Source of the DNA: Mimachlamys varia | Taxonomy: Eukaryota; Mollusca; Bivalvia; Pectinida; Pectinidae | Direction: 5' to 3' | Assembly (NCBI GenBank): GCA_947623455.1 | Contig: OX392532.1 | Coordinates: forward strand, 3,162,001-3,226,000 | Length of the DNA: 64,000 nt | Shown: in pieces, positions 48,819 to 60,503 of the stretch | How positions within the stretch are numbered: the first letter of the stretch is position 1 | How the letters are laid out: each line of letters starts with the position of its first letter | Program-made: the position numbers and the translations under genes | Notes under the pieces: model-generated | What the model was told of the DNA's origin: nothing | The model's database searches: none | Seen by the model: the letters and a program-made list of their open reading frames with translations, nothing else

Positions 48819-51800
48819 CCTGAACACGATTCTATACGGGTCGCATTAAGTAGTTTCATGTATGATGGCTGGCTGTGATATCTCGCGAGATTGATGGGAC
48901 TACACGCAACCTTAGATAAAATTGTTTCTCTGAGAAATCCATAACGACTGATGGCTTCCCTCCGTCTTGACGTGTCGGCCCCTGTTGTTTACCTCGCTCA
49001 TGCTATCAAATATTGGTAAAGATACGTATATGTTATAGACCGGCTCCACATGACGTGGACACGTAAATGACGTGAACAATTTAGAGGAAAAAAATGAAAA
49101 GTCTAAAGGTATCGGGTGACACTAAAAATGACGAAGAACACATCTTCCAGCTAGAACGGCCCCATCAAGGTACACTGTACCAATTCAGAGTGGCTCGGAA
49201 GTTCGTGTAGTCAGTTGTCCATTTAAGTCATCAGAGATTAATTTTCCCTGTTTACGGCACCTTTTTTCTACTTCTTCCTATATATTAGCCATTTAAAATG
49301 TTTTGGTGTTTCCCGAAAAGAAATTTTAGTAATTTTAATGATAAAATTATTTTGGTAATAAAGAAGATGATTTTATTTTGGTGAATCTAAGGCCTTTGTT
49401 TTATTGCACACCACACCGAGACAACATAAGACATGGTTTCACATGTATGTACAGTATCTCTTTTTCTCTCTCTTTGCATGAAGTCATCGGCTCTTATCAA
49501 CTGATCAAATGGACAATTTAAAACTGGAATGGAGTCAAACTCATTTACGGTCATTTTGCCGTCCTGTTGTTTTGGAAGCCATTGCTGCTCAAGTTTTCGT
49601 GAAGCAAACGCATTATCGCGACGTAAAGATACCGGAAAGTTATTGTTCAAATTGATATATACATAATGTACGTCATTCAGACTGAGACGTCATATATATA
49701 CACACTTACATATGGCATTGTGTATTTATTTTAATGCGTTTTCACCCTTCCTATCTGTTTTATGGAGAGATAGCGATATAATGCCACCTGATCACAAAGA
49801 TTGCCGCCCTAACGTGGAACTAACGACTCTCTTTACCGTCGTTAAGTAAAAACGTAATTACAGGCGGTGATGTCAATGAACAGGGCATGGCGGTTATACG
49901 AAACTAAGTGACAATATTTGATCCACTTTAACCGCATTCAAAGCTCATTCTGTGAGGTGTTATGTTTGATTATTTAATTAGACACTTTAAAACATTCAAA
50001 ACTTACAGGGACATTATTGTTCATTAGGGTTTTGCGTCTCGAAATAACTGAATACGTTCAGTCATATAATAACGTTATCGACGGATTATAGGGGTATTCA
50101 GGTGTAATCTAACACCGAATGTCATTCAATGTGCGCACTGGCAGGAACCTTCTCCGTTTAGGGGGTCGTGACATCAAATACATGGAACACAAGTACGGAG
50201 ACAACTCTGAAGATAAAATGATGTAGATTCATGGCATCACAGGGAATGTTTTAAGAATATGTTCAGTTTTTGCCTTTTCCTTTTTCTTGTCTGTTCAGGA
50301 ATGATAAAGTTATAACACCAGGGCAATTGCCAAAATTTGCCAAACATGCAGAACCGATCGATATTAAGAAAATAATTGGCCTAGATCTGATAAATAGCAA
50401 CCGTCATAAAAGGGCGACAATGATGACTAGCCAGGTAAATAACAATATAAATGTGACCATTCGAGACTGACCAGCGTTAAAGTGATCACTTATGGAATGT
50501 CTAGCTACATGTAGTTAGATATTGTAGCTTTGAAGGCGCAATAAGTGCTCTTTTTGTTCAAGGTACAGGAACCTCCTATCAGTGTCCTTATGTCGCCTTA
50601 AATACATGTCAATGCTTGATAATGTTACATCTAAAAGGGCATTAACGATTTCTAAACATTGACATGTTCCATTACAAATGTATTAAACGTGTTAAAAAAA
50701 AAGTTAAAAAGCGGCGTGTGGTCTTTGTATAGCAACTGTCGTCTTCTGGACTAATGTTTTGAAGTATGCATAGTGTGTTCCTTTAAACTAAGGTAAGCTG
50801 ATGTATCGTCTCTGAACATAAATACCTCAGCTATTTATATCTTATTACTGTATGTATTGTTATCAGTTTTACATGATGTATGCCATGTGTATAGCAGGAT
50901 CTAAAGTGTACATCTGCTTATGTTTCTTCGATATAATAGTACGGTTGTTTTCCAAATAACCCCGGATTCTTACAAACTTATATTTATTTGTATGATAGAA
51001 ATTATTTAAAATCTTATATTGTAGACAAAATAGTACTGTTAAATGTTCGGGGTAATCTGCTTCTTTATTCAAGACACAAAAAAAAGAAACAATTCCATTA
51101 CATTAACACAATAAGAAGTACATGTATACTAAAATGTGGTTTAAGTGATTTTTAAATCAACTGGCAAAGGAAGACCTATAGGTATATAAAAAATAAGATA
51201 ATGATCACATAACAAATGTTTTTGCGAGTATTGACCTACATTTGTTGCGATGTAATTGAGCAATGCTCATTTATTTTCATTTCGTTTCAAATCTATTTTT
51301 GCCTTGAAATTTTAAATAGCTTTATAGAAATCGTATAAAATTGCGATTGTAAGCAAAGTAACTCTACTATCTGGTTGGTTTTTCTTGTGAAGCCACAAGA
51401 AAAGTGATGTATCGGCTATATTTATACGTATTAGCCGAAGGCTAGCCATCCTACAAACGTACGTCACTCCATCTAGCACGGCCTGTTTCTGGTTGTCGTA
51501 TGGCTTTGGAGACTTATGTCAAAACTGGAAAACAGCCATTATTAAGCTTCTCGCAGAAATACAGATCTTAAATCTAAATGGAAATCGCCAAACTAGAATC
51601 CTTATAAAGAATACATATTTATCCTGGAATGTTAAAAGCTGTGGCGAGGCGAGGTGACACATCTGCTGATATAGATTGAAGTTCTGTACGAGGACGTAAT
51701 AATAGCACTACTCTTAGGAAGCTGTACAAGTACTGGGCCTGAGGGGACGCTCCATCAGGTACGGACGAAAGGCGTATCAACCTCGAACGCGTGTATAACG

Positions 51801-51850
51801 TCTCAGACAGACAGGCCCAGGTCTATTGTAGACGGCAGAAAACGGGCGTC
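48819..51850. other. Intronic DNA; no gene seen
   Basis: About 3 kb without arrays. The minus-strand 87-codon frame (49387-49650) and the + strand 66-codon frame (50270-50470) have no motif or splice context that would support an exon. Confidence 0.45.
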
Positions 51851-52112
51851 TGATAAATACCCAATCGTCAATAACACCATAATCTGAACTCAAACTCGAT
51901 TAAACTAGGGACAAAATATGAACAAAGGAAAGATTTACATGGATACCATTGAAAAAGCACAAGAAAATAAGACCAGGTGTTTAAGTGAGAACTGAGAAAT
52001 AATTCTCAAGCACAACAAGCTGGGATACAAAAGAGCATATTCAAAAACGTCAATCTGCCTAGCATACAAGGACGTAGAATAATTTCTCAATGAGACCAAG
52101 ATGGCGACCATA
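51851..52112 (-). pseudogene. Reverse-strand retroelement tail with internal deletion
   Basis: Read on the minus strand, ATGGTCGCCATCTTGGTCTC…GTTTTTGAATATGCTC…CAGTTCTCACTTAA joins directly to ACACCTGGTCTTATTTTCTT…CCTAGTTTAATCGA…ATTGACGATTGGGTATT. Relative to other copies, the TTTACATGGCGGG…TCTTCCGGA stretch is missing. Confidence 0.75.
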
Positions 52113-52449
52113 CATTGTAAAACCATAATATAAAATTTACATTCACATGGATTTATTAAGAAAGTTGCAGTAGAAGAAAAGGCGAAAGACACGTACACAC
52201 AATATACAATTTGCTAAGTAAAATTGACTTATTTTTCGTCATTGAAATGCATATATTAGACGGTTCCATGCAAAATCCTCTTACGTATGAGCTGCCATCG
52301 CTTGTCCAATTGTTGTCCCTGTAATGAAGTATTTATTATATATTCCAAATCTACCTTGCATGGTTGTCTAATGGTGCCAAAAACGCGTTTGTCTTATCTG
52401 TTTTTGAATCATAACAATAATAATGTCACTGCATCTGTGAAACAAGACC

Positions 52450-52581
52450 GACACATTTCGTTTTTACGCGTTCGCGCTTTGGCGCGTTCTCAATCCGCGA
52501 ACACAATATATTTACATTTGTAGTTGCCTTGGCGCGTCTTTCAAACTTCGTCAACACGCCACAGCGCAAACACGAAATGAC
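52450..52581. repeat. CG-rich foldback sequence
   Basis: The left part (CACATTTCGTTTTTACGCGT…CTTTGGCGCGTTC) and the right part, read inverted (GTCATTTCGTGTTTGCGCTG, then TGGCGTGTTGA), are similar with gaps. The low-CG surroundings make it stand out. It is probably a decayed MITE. Confidence 0.45.
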
Positions 52582-53136
52582 CCTAATCAGCCACCAGGAA
52601 AATAAGATATGGCTATATAATTATGTAAAAGATTCATGATGAACCATGTGTAGGTAATTCGAAATGCATTACATGTACATTACAAAGATATTTTAATCAA
52701 TCTTAATTTGTCCTAAATCATAAACCGTACTTGCTGACCACTGGTCTGATACTGTAACTGCTCCGACGTCTTACCAGACACGTCAGATAATACAATATAC
52801 CTATAAATAGCCTGTCTGACCAGTACCTCCCCAATAATACGGCCCTATCCTTGGTCACACCAATACAACCACTATTTATACGTTGTCTGGTGGCTACATC
52901 ACCGACGTGCGAGGTCAATAACCAACGTGTTAGTCGATTGTTTGTCGTGTCAATCCCTCCGATTATTTGACGATCTGGAGATAGAGCCCAGAACCTACGT
53001 CATTCATTATTCTATTAGTGGACGTTATTAATATGGAGACAGTGTCTGTGTATCCTCTGGCCATTGTGTACGTCTCCGCTCTATTGTCACATTATCTCAT
53101 AGCTATAGAATCACGTATAAAAAATGTTAAGCAAGT

Positions 53137-54110
53137 GCGGATTTGGCAATATTTATTATGCGCCATGATGGTAACGGTTGTTACGGTAATGCGGATTGGA
53201 CAATATTTATCATGCGCCATGATGGTAACGGTTGTTACGGTAATGCGGATTGGACAATATTTATTATGCGCCATGATGGTAACGGTTGTTACGGTAATGC
53301 AGATTGGGCAATATTTATCATGCGCCATGATGGTAACGGTTGTTACGGTAATGCAGATTTGGCAATATTTATCATGCGCCATGATGGTAACGGTTGTTAC
53401 GGTAATGCGGATTGGACAATATTCATTATGCGCCATGATGGTAACGGTTGTTACGGTAATGCAGATTTGGCAATATTTATCATGCGCCATGATGGTAACG
53501 GTTGTTACGGTAATGCGGATTGGACAATATTTATTATGCGCCATGATGGTAACGGTTGTTACGGTAATGCAGATTGGGCAATATTTATTATGCGCCATGA
53601 TGGTAACGGTTGTTACGGTAATGCAGATTTGGCAATATTTATTATGCGCCATGATGGTAACGGTTGTTACGGTAATGCAGATTTGGCAATATTTATTATG
53701 CGCCATGATGGTAACGGTTGTTACGGTAATGCAGATTTGGCAATATTTATTATGCGCCATGATGGTAACGGTTGTTACGGTAATGCAGATTTGGCAATAT
53801 TTATTATGCGCCATGATGGTAACGGTTGTTACGGTAATGCAGATTTGGCAATATTTATTATGCGCCATGATGGTAACGGTTGTTACGGTAATGCAGATTT
53901 GGCAATATTTATCATGCGCCATGATGGTAACGGTTGTTACGGTAATGCAGATTTGGCAATATTTATCATGCGCCATGATGGTAACGGTTGTTACGGTAAT
54001 GCAGATTTGGCAATATTTATTATGCGCCATGATGGTAACGGTTGTTACGGTAATGCAGATTGGGCAATATTTATCATGCGCCATGATGGTAACGGTTGTT
54101 ACGGTAACGC
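53137..54110. repeat. 54-bp tandem repeat array (about 18 units)
   Basis: The unit is GCGGATTGGACAATATTTAT + CATGCGCCATGATGGTAACG + GTTGTTACGGTAAT, 54 bp or 18 codons. Variants are GATTTGGC/GATTGGAC/GATTGGGC, GCGG/GCAG and ATC/ATT. Two + frames and one minus frame stay open across the whole array (380, 337 and 330 codons). The central units (about 53580-53900) are almost identical and all carry the GCAGATTTGGC variant, pointing to local homogenisation. Confidence 0.97.
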
Positions 54111-54393
54111 ATTTGTTCCTTCAAATTATGGATATTCATCAATTCAATGCTTTTAAATAAGCCGTCATATTTCATCGTTTTAGAAGAGTATTACCCAACA
54201 ACACAGATATCGAAACAAAGAGCTATTTAAATCTCCTATTGTGTAAGGAGTGAATTAGATAATATATTTCGATAAGCAAATAAAACAAATTTAAATCTAG
54301 AGCACAGCACTTTACAAACGATGGAAAACACCTCTTTCCGCTGTACATTGGTAAGGTAATATAGTAGCAGATTAAAAGAGATGCCAGCAGCAT

Positions 54394-54537
54394 AGTCTCC
54401 AATCTGTGTTTCCTCACTGACTAGCAGCATCCGTCTCCAATCTTGTGTTTCCTCACTGACCAGCAGCATCCGTCTCCAATCTGTGTTTCCTCACTGACCA
54501 GCAGCATCCGTCTCCAATCTGTATTTCCTCACTGGAG
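54394..54537. repeat. About 37-bp tandem repeat, four copies
   Basis: GTCTCCAATCTGTGTTTCCT followed by CACTGACCAGCAGCATCC occurs four times. The second copy has one extra T and the last is truncated. It is unrelated in sequence to the 37-bp satellite at the left edge. Confidence 0.92.
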
Positions 54538-55706
54538 GTCTGTGAAGATTCGTCAAATATTGCATACCATGTCTCGTTCTTCCGCGGTGGCGTTATGCCT
54601 GAGAATGTTTGTCAGTGTGGCTTTAAGAAGAAGATAAATAAAACCTAAAACTCGGTTTCAATGTTTCTGATCAGCAAACATGACGATAAACAACTAGCCT
54701 ATAATTATAATTAACTATACAGTGTACCTATATGGGATTTCTTTCTTAAGAAGAAGGACACGAATACATGTTGGTGACTTCAGTTCAGAAGATGACTGAG
54801 TTTACTAACGAAGTCCTGAACTAGGATTATCTATATTAAAAATAGTTTGAAAAAGTGTAGAAATAAGATGTGAAGTTGTTGTCTTACTGACTTGTCATAT
54901 GTAGACAGTTGTATCGCTGTGGCACCGGCCGGTAAATATTTCAAGCATACTGCAAGTAATATTGTGCAAAAATTCAAGTGTAAACTCATTGCCTGTGTGG
55001 TGCGTTCATTTTGCTATACAAATGTTACATGATGTCCCTAACCTTCTTGGAACTTTTTGTCGGTTAGAGTAACGTAATGAAACCGACACGACACGAATCA
55101 ACTATATGAAGTCACATTGACAGAACTTCTTTACTTAAATAAAACTTTGGAATTGAAAAAAAATATACTTTGCCATAAAACGCTATCAAGCTGTTTTTTG
55201 GTAATAATACGATAGCTACAATAATATGGGAATATCGAAAGTATTCTGAAGAAATGTCCGGGATATTATTGCATTACATTGCATTGTCTGGGGCGGCAGC
55301 TGACGGGGGCGGCCTCGGATACGTGTCAGATAGAGTTAGGGCGCAAACTCTATTAACTGAGGTGCGCGTGAGGATATGTAACGACCACCTCTATCCCATA
55401 ATAGTCAGACTACCCTCCACATACCAACGTATTAGGGCGAGGTTAATTAGATTTGAAGATATCGAACTTTGAAAGTTGTCTGGCAATAGCATACCTCTTG
55501 AGTTCAATGTAGCAATTTAGTCTGAAATGACAATATTATGTGAGACATGTTCCTGTCCACCATACTTTGCCCGTTCCTAGGAAGTCCATGTATCCGTATC
55601 CGTGGTAACCCACTTACACTGTCTGATGGACAAGGACACTCCACAGTCTGCTCTAGTTTTTGGTGTATATTTAAGTGGAAGGGTGATGTACTAAACCCCT
55701 TATGGT
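54538..55706. other. Intronic DNA; no gene seen
   Basis: AT-rich, with short open frames only. No feature recognised. Confidence 0.45.
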
Positions 55707-55785
55707 CCTGTTGAGAGGGCACTATTGTCTCATAGTATTGTCTTGCGATGAGATAGTGCCCTCTCCTTAGTGCCCTCTCAACAGG
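55707..55785. repeat. Nested inverted repeat with 18-bp perfect arms
   Basis: CCTGTTGAGAGGGCACTA (55707-55724) and its exact inverse complement (55768-55785) enclose a second near-repeat, TGAGATAGTGCCCTCTC (about 55749-55765). That can also pair with GAGAGGGCACTATTGTCTCA on the left. Two alternative hairpins are therefore possible. It ends 174 bases before the acceptor of exon 2. Confidence 0.85.
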
Positions 55786-55959
55786 GCAGGAATAGATAAT
55801 TACAATGTAGTCCCTTCAAACATTAATAAAAAAAATGTATTTTAAGCGATAAAACAGTTATTTAACCATGCACAAGATCTGTTAAACACTTTTTCAAAAT
55901 ATTCCGTAGAATCCTTTTTAACATCACATCGTCTAACCTATACCTATATTTGTTCACAG

Positions 55960-56232
55960 TGGCTGGCGACACAGCATGTTCTCGAGCCAACCGGACGGCA
56001 GACCCACAGAACTGTTTGGTACAGATAATGGCCCGAGCGGTGAGGAAGGACCTGTTCAAGTTTGGAACTCCCTATAGCACCCTGTGTCCCAATCCGGGAG
56101 CCTTCCCCATAGACTGCAGTAACACGCGGCCAGGTGTGGCGGACAGCATCGTGTCACGGCTCTTCTACTCAGTCGGTATAGACGCTAACCTCGTTAAAAA
56201 GTACATCAACATCAATTTCACATCTCCCGCTG
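55960..56232 (+). CDS. Second exon of the secreted protein
   Basis: It is preceded by a pyrimidine-rich tract and TTCACAG, and followed by GCTG|GTAAGTGC. Length is 273 bases, phase 1 at both ends (symmetric). With the G from exon 1 it encodes V-A-G-D-T-A-C-S… and continues to …N-I-N-F-T-S-P-A. It has four cysteines (in TACSR, QNCLV, TLCPN and IDCSN) and two N-glycosylation sequons (N-R-T and N-F-T). The middle holds a basic, helix-like MARAVRKDLFKFG segment. Codon use and GC content are higher than in the flanking intron. I do not recognise the family. A secreted or extracellular role follows only from the signal peptide, cysteines and sequons. The protein continues in exons beyond the window or not identified here. 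Confidence 0.75.
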
Positions 56233-57710
56233 GTAAGTGCATTATTTATATTCTCCATAGTTATAGTCGTCTGATTATAAATAAATTTAAATGAAAACAC
56301 AATACATAAATGGGGCCCAATCGTGCATCACTGTACAATACACAACCAAATACTAACCACACCTGAAATCGTAATATCCCTATCCCGTCTGGCCAGCATA
56401 CGACTATAATTAATTGCCTAAATGGGCCTTATTCTATAAAAAAACAAACGTGTAGTGTTACGGTGATGAGCAACGCAATCGAAAGAGCGCACCTAGCGCG
56501 CGCTCCCAATATATTCCCTACTTCACGTGACATCCACCCGACACGTGATCACCCGAATACTTACGGAAACAACCGAAGTTAATTTCCGTCCCTGTCCACA
56601 GTAACTTACCTACTACAAGATCATGTCTTCATCATTATCAGGTAAACATGATTGAAGATCCCCATATAATTATCTCAGGTAAAGTTTAAACTAGATCTCC
56701 AGATACCCTTGGGTATCTAATGGCAATAGTCATACTTGATCATCACATATCCAAAATAATAAATGTAGTTACCGATGATCACATATTCATAACGTAAGGA
56801 TTAATCTAGATTTCCAGACATTGCAGGTCAACAGTTACATGTCAAGTCGATATCTATATAAACAGGTAGGGAATAACATGCATGTTGTAACCGTTATTTG
56901 GCCATCTTCGCCATCTTCGCCATCTCGGCTTAGAACTAGGTCAACATGTTCATCTTCTTGAAATAGGAAGCATATTGTTCCATGACACTGGGTCTTGTGA
57001 TCGCTGTCATTGAGATGCTTGCTCTCTCATTGAAACGTTTGTTTTAATGTGATTGAGTCATTTTTAGTTTATCTTTCCCCCTTAACTACTTTTTAAAAGG
57101 TTTCAGCGAAAAAGTACAAAATAGGAAGATCCACATGAAGTTTGTTGAGAATACAACATAAAGTGTAGCGATCCAAAAATACTTTTTGCTGTTTATGAAC
57201 AAATGGATATATGCCTTGCCCGCTAGGTCGATATTATACCGTGAATGGTACGGATACATATCCACAGACCGGCAGTACCAAAAAGGATCCTCTTTCTCTT
57301 AAACTCTGACAGGGGAATACGTACATCACTTTTATTTGAAACGCTAGCCGACTCGAAATAGTTATGACTGTTTTGAGATTAGAAAATGTATGACAGAATG
57401 TCTGCGATTGTGAAAAAATGGACGTTGTTAAAGGCCTTCTGATGGCTTTTGGTCGTCACGGCAGACATAAGATATGGTACCACCTGTACGGGAATGGTTT
57501 TCTGTGGTCATATAAACGACCTGCCCACTTCTACACCAGAAATGCTCTCCGTGGCGTACCTACTTCATCTTACATACGTACCTACTGTTTTTTTAAACAG
57601 AACTTGTCGGTTTGACAAATATAATATTATAAGACTATATCAGCGTGTCCTTAAGTTGACCAAAGTTATACCATAAAATAAAGCTGGGGATCACGTAATT
57701 CCTTATAAAA
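56233..57710. other. Start of intron 2; no further exon recognised
   Basis: It begins with a consensus donor, GTAAGTGC. The + frames at 57418-57676 show no motif and no clear acceptor/donor pair. Short CATCTTCGC repeats lie near 56905. Confidence 0.45.
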
Positions 57711-57990
57711 AATCAGAGAATGCTGGAGCGTCAACAAAACCATAATCCCAACTCAAAATCGATTAAACTAGAGGTAAAATAGGAACAAAAGAAATATTTA
57801 CTTGGAGACCCTCGTACACGTACAAAAGAATAAGACCAGGTGTCCCCGAAGATAAAGCTTCTTTTGCTTCATCGACAATACACGCCATGTAAATCTTGAT
57901 CACATCCAAATAAACATCAATCCTCAAAATGCCAACCGAGTCATCATTGTCAATCACAACAAGTAAACTCTCATAAGCAAACTCAAAAAC
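57711..57990 (-). pseudogene. Reverse-strand retroelement 3' module, longest open copy
   Basis: On the minus strand it reads FEFAYESLLVVIDNDDSVGI…RIDVYLDVIKIYMACIVDEA…SSGTPGLILLYVYEGLQVN…PILPLV before a stop. The DNA includes GTTTTTGAGTTTGCTTATGA, where the 46-kb copy has GAGTATGCTCATTAG, so this copy reads through the position of the reverse-transcriptase stop. Upstream (57991-58068) the frame stays open but no longer resembles the reverse transcriptase. Confidence 0.75.
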
Positions 57991-58747
57991 GTTTGCTGCA
58001 TACTTTCCAACTCTCACAAAAGAAAAGTGTGGACAATAAATCGCTTGTTGCCACAGTCCACTGCACACATAATTCCATAATCCCCTTTAATTTTCATGAC
58101 CAATCAGGATTGTGTGGCCATGAAAAGGGCTGGACATGTGTGTCGTAGACTGTGACAACAAAGGATTAAATAAGAGCCATAATTTAAACAACAATAAATA
58201 CAAATAATACATATTTCAATGTTTTGCAGAAGATTTTGTGACAGTTTCTGAAAGTAAAAAATGAGAAATTCTTAACAAGTCTTATGATTTAATTGATTGA
58301 TTAATTAGTCAATTAATCAAGTATTAATTAGTTAGAATTAATGAATGAATTAATTTTTTCATTAAATCATTTATTTTTCAGATTTAAAAGTAACTATTCC
58401 ACATACCTGTCTCCAAAGTATTGTTACTTTTGGTATTTTTATACTGCTGCTAAAAAGGTCTTTAAATATCTTTGTCTGACACAGGGTCAGCAAAAATCTG
58501 TTCTTTGGTATGTCTTCAAAGTACAGAGTTTTGGTACTTATATCCAAAATATCTGGTTGACTTTGTGATGGTGCAAATGCAAAATTCCCAAAATCATTAT
58601 CCAGAAAAGCACTTGCATCCATCGTGAAAAACACACTCAGACTGGTTATAGGGAACTCACCTTAGATCTTACCCGAGAACTTACCTGGGATTAATTAGTG
58701 CTCACTACCACATGTTGTGTTTTCGAGTTGGGAAGCATGCAGTAAGT
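57991..58747. other. Intronic DNA; no gene seen
   Basis: It includes a very AT-rich, partly self-complementary stretch (about 58286-58375, rich in ATTAATTA/TTAATTAG). Open frames on either strand here lack motifs. Confidence 0.45.
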
Positions 58748-58846
58748 CAGTTATTGCATGATTTCTCATCACTCGGGACTTATTACACCCTCGCTTCGCT
58801 CGGGTGTAATAAATCCCTTGTTACTCGAAAACCATACAATAACCTA
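58748..58846. repeat. Imperfect palindrome of about 99 bp (foldback)
   Basis: The core arms GGGACTTATTACACCC and GGGTGTAATAAATCCC pair with one mismatch around TCGCTTCGCTC. Outward, GTTATTGCATGATTT and AAACCATACAATAAC also pair with few mismatches. It is a typical foldback or MITE relic. Confidence 0.7.
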
Positions 58847-58867
58847 AACTTATCTTCATACAATTAA

Positions 58868-58975
58868 AACATACTCACTATCGTTTTTCAGTAAACCATA
58901 CTCACCATAGTTTATCATTAAACCCTACTCACTATAGATTATCATTAAACCATATTCACCATTGTTAATCGTGAA
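58868..58975. repeat. Degenerate tandem repeat, about four copies of 34-36 bp
   Basis: CATACTCACTATCG…, CATACTCACCATAG…, CCTACTCACTATAG… and CATATTCACCATTG… recur. Each is followed by a TT…AT(C)AT/AGTAAAC linker. Confidence 0.7.
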
Positions 58976-59485
58976 ATTATGCTCTCTTTTTCCTATCACC
59001 AAACCTTTCTGCATATCGAGTACAATTAACCCATTATTACAAAATATCGAACGTCCATTTATCTCATGCGGCCGTCCTGGTGTTTTTGTTTTTGTTTTAT
59101 TGAAAACAAATAATTGGTACATGTACTATGGCTCCTTTTTAACTTTTTTAACTGAACAGCCGTTTTCTTTATGTCGTATTCAAAACAAATAAAAATAGTT
59201 GAGCTTTTTGTTCGTGTTTAGATATCGAAACATACATTTGTCCATGTGGCAATATCAAATCATTAATAGTGTGCTTTCAAAATTATATGTATTTACAACA
59301 TTTTGACGAGGTGACTTTGTCCTTCGCCATTTTCCCAGGCAACTATCAGAAGTCAGAAAAGGTAACATCAGAGCAAACAATACAATGAAATAAAATAAAT
59401 GATATTTACGACAAACATAGCGGTGAAATCCGGTGCTTCCAAACCGCAAACAGTAGTCTTTCTGATTGCATCACACACAGACAAA

Positions 59486-59810
59486 GATCGCCATGTTTGC
59501 TTCAGCTTGAGAAATAGTCTACATCCTTGTATGATATGAAGACGACGCGTTTAAATGTGCTCATTAGTATGCCTGCTTGTTGTGATTGAGAAGCATACCT
59601 CAGTTCTCACTTTGATGCCATTACATTTAGTTGGATCTGACATAGATTTACATGGCGGATGTAGGCGATCAAGCAGAAGACGCGTGCTCTTCCGAAACAG
59701 ATGGTCTTTTACAAGGCACCATGTAAAGATTTCCTTTGTTCATATTTTGCCTCCATTCAAATCGATTTTGAGATCGGATTAAGGTTCTGTTGACGCTTCG
59801 GTATTCTCTG
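59486..59810 (+). pseudogene. Retroelement tail and 3' module, copy 4
   Basis: AGATCGCCATGTTTGCTTCA…TGATATGAAGACGACGCGTT matches the end of the reverse transcriptase. GATTTACATGGCGGATGTAG…GAAGACGCGTGCTCTTCCGA and TTGACGCTTCGGTATTCTCT match the 3' module. Substitutions and a deletion in the middle break the conserved frame. Confidence 0.75.
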
Positions 59811-59850
59811 ATTTGTTTATATAAACGTAACAAGGTCAACACTAGTTTTA

Positions 59851-59953
59851 GATTTTAACATCCACATTCGTTAACATTATCTGTCTCATTATTGTTTTCG
59901 TCGTGAAAACAATAATGAGACAGATAATGTTAACGAATGTGGATGTTAAAATC
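59851..59953. repeat. Perfect 49-bp inverted repeat with 5-base loop
   Basis: The left arm 59851-59899 begins GATTTTAACATCCACATTCG. The right arm 59905-59953 is its exact inverse complement. The loop is GTCGT. Pairing stops at both ends of the arms. It could extrude as a cruciform or form a long RNA hairpin. A fold-back artefact of sequencing or assembly is possible. Confidence 0.9.
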
Positions 59954-60503
59954 GTTCTGCATTAGTCCGCGCACTATCTTTTTCTGTTAAATGCCCAAGA
60001 TACGTAACTTCAGGACATTTTTCGTGATTCTGAAAAATTCAGTTGATAACCATGCAAAAATAAGCCGAAAACGAAGTTAACATGAGCGGTAACTAACAAG
60101 AAACCCTTGACAAAAAAATCAAAAGGATTGAAAATAATTCTGGTGGGGCCCACTTCAACATCAAGCGTAAGGTAGAAGACAGTTCGAAATGGACATGTGT
60201 TTACAAATACCGTTGTTTCAATTGCTTCTGTACCGGTAACCGCGTAAGAATTCATCTTGAATACCGCTGATATCAGCTAATCTTAACTAAATCTATAAAT
60301 ATAATGAGTTATTAGACTTGATTTTTGCTTCAAGTTTTGCCGACAATTACGTATATTGGGCCTTTAAATAAATCACTCAATAACAGATGAAATAATGTTG
60401 ACGAATACAAAGGCAATACAGATTCTGTTATACAGAACAACAATTATTATTTAGTCATAGACAATTACCTAACAGAGAGGATTATCTAGATGACGCGCCG
60501 GTT

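Larger units (their letters stand above)
11237..55959 (+). other. Inferred giant intron 1 (about 44.7 kb)
   Basis: It is bounded by GTAAGTG at 11237 and by a pyrimidine-rich stretch ending TTGTTCACAG at 55950-55959. Both flanking exons are phase 1, and together they form a plausible signal-peptidase site. The interval holds eight tandem arrays, many retroelement remnants and several hairpins, but no other exon I could support. The boundaries are read directly. That these two sites are spliced to each other is inference. Confidence 0.55.

Noticed and set aside
53018..54160. 380-codon frame with a hydrophobic start, like a membrane protein
   Set aside because: It is the 54-bp satellite with a short unique lead-in. 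Opposite-strand and second-frame open frames of the same size exist.
57418..57676. Candidate third exon of the secreted-protein gene
   Set aside because: No phase-1 acceptor/donor pair could be placed, and the sequence lacks the cysteine pattern of exon 2.
58286..58375. AT-rich self-complementary stretch as a possible origin or matrix-attachment site
   Set aside because: Composition alone is not evidence; no defined motif.
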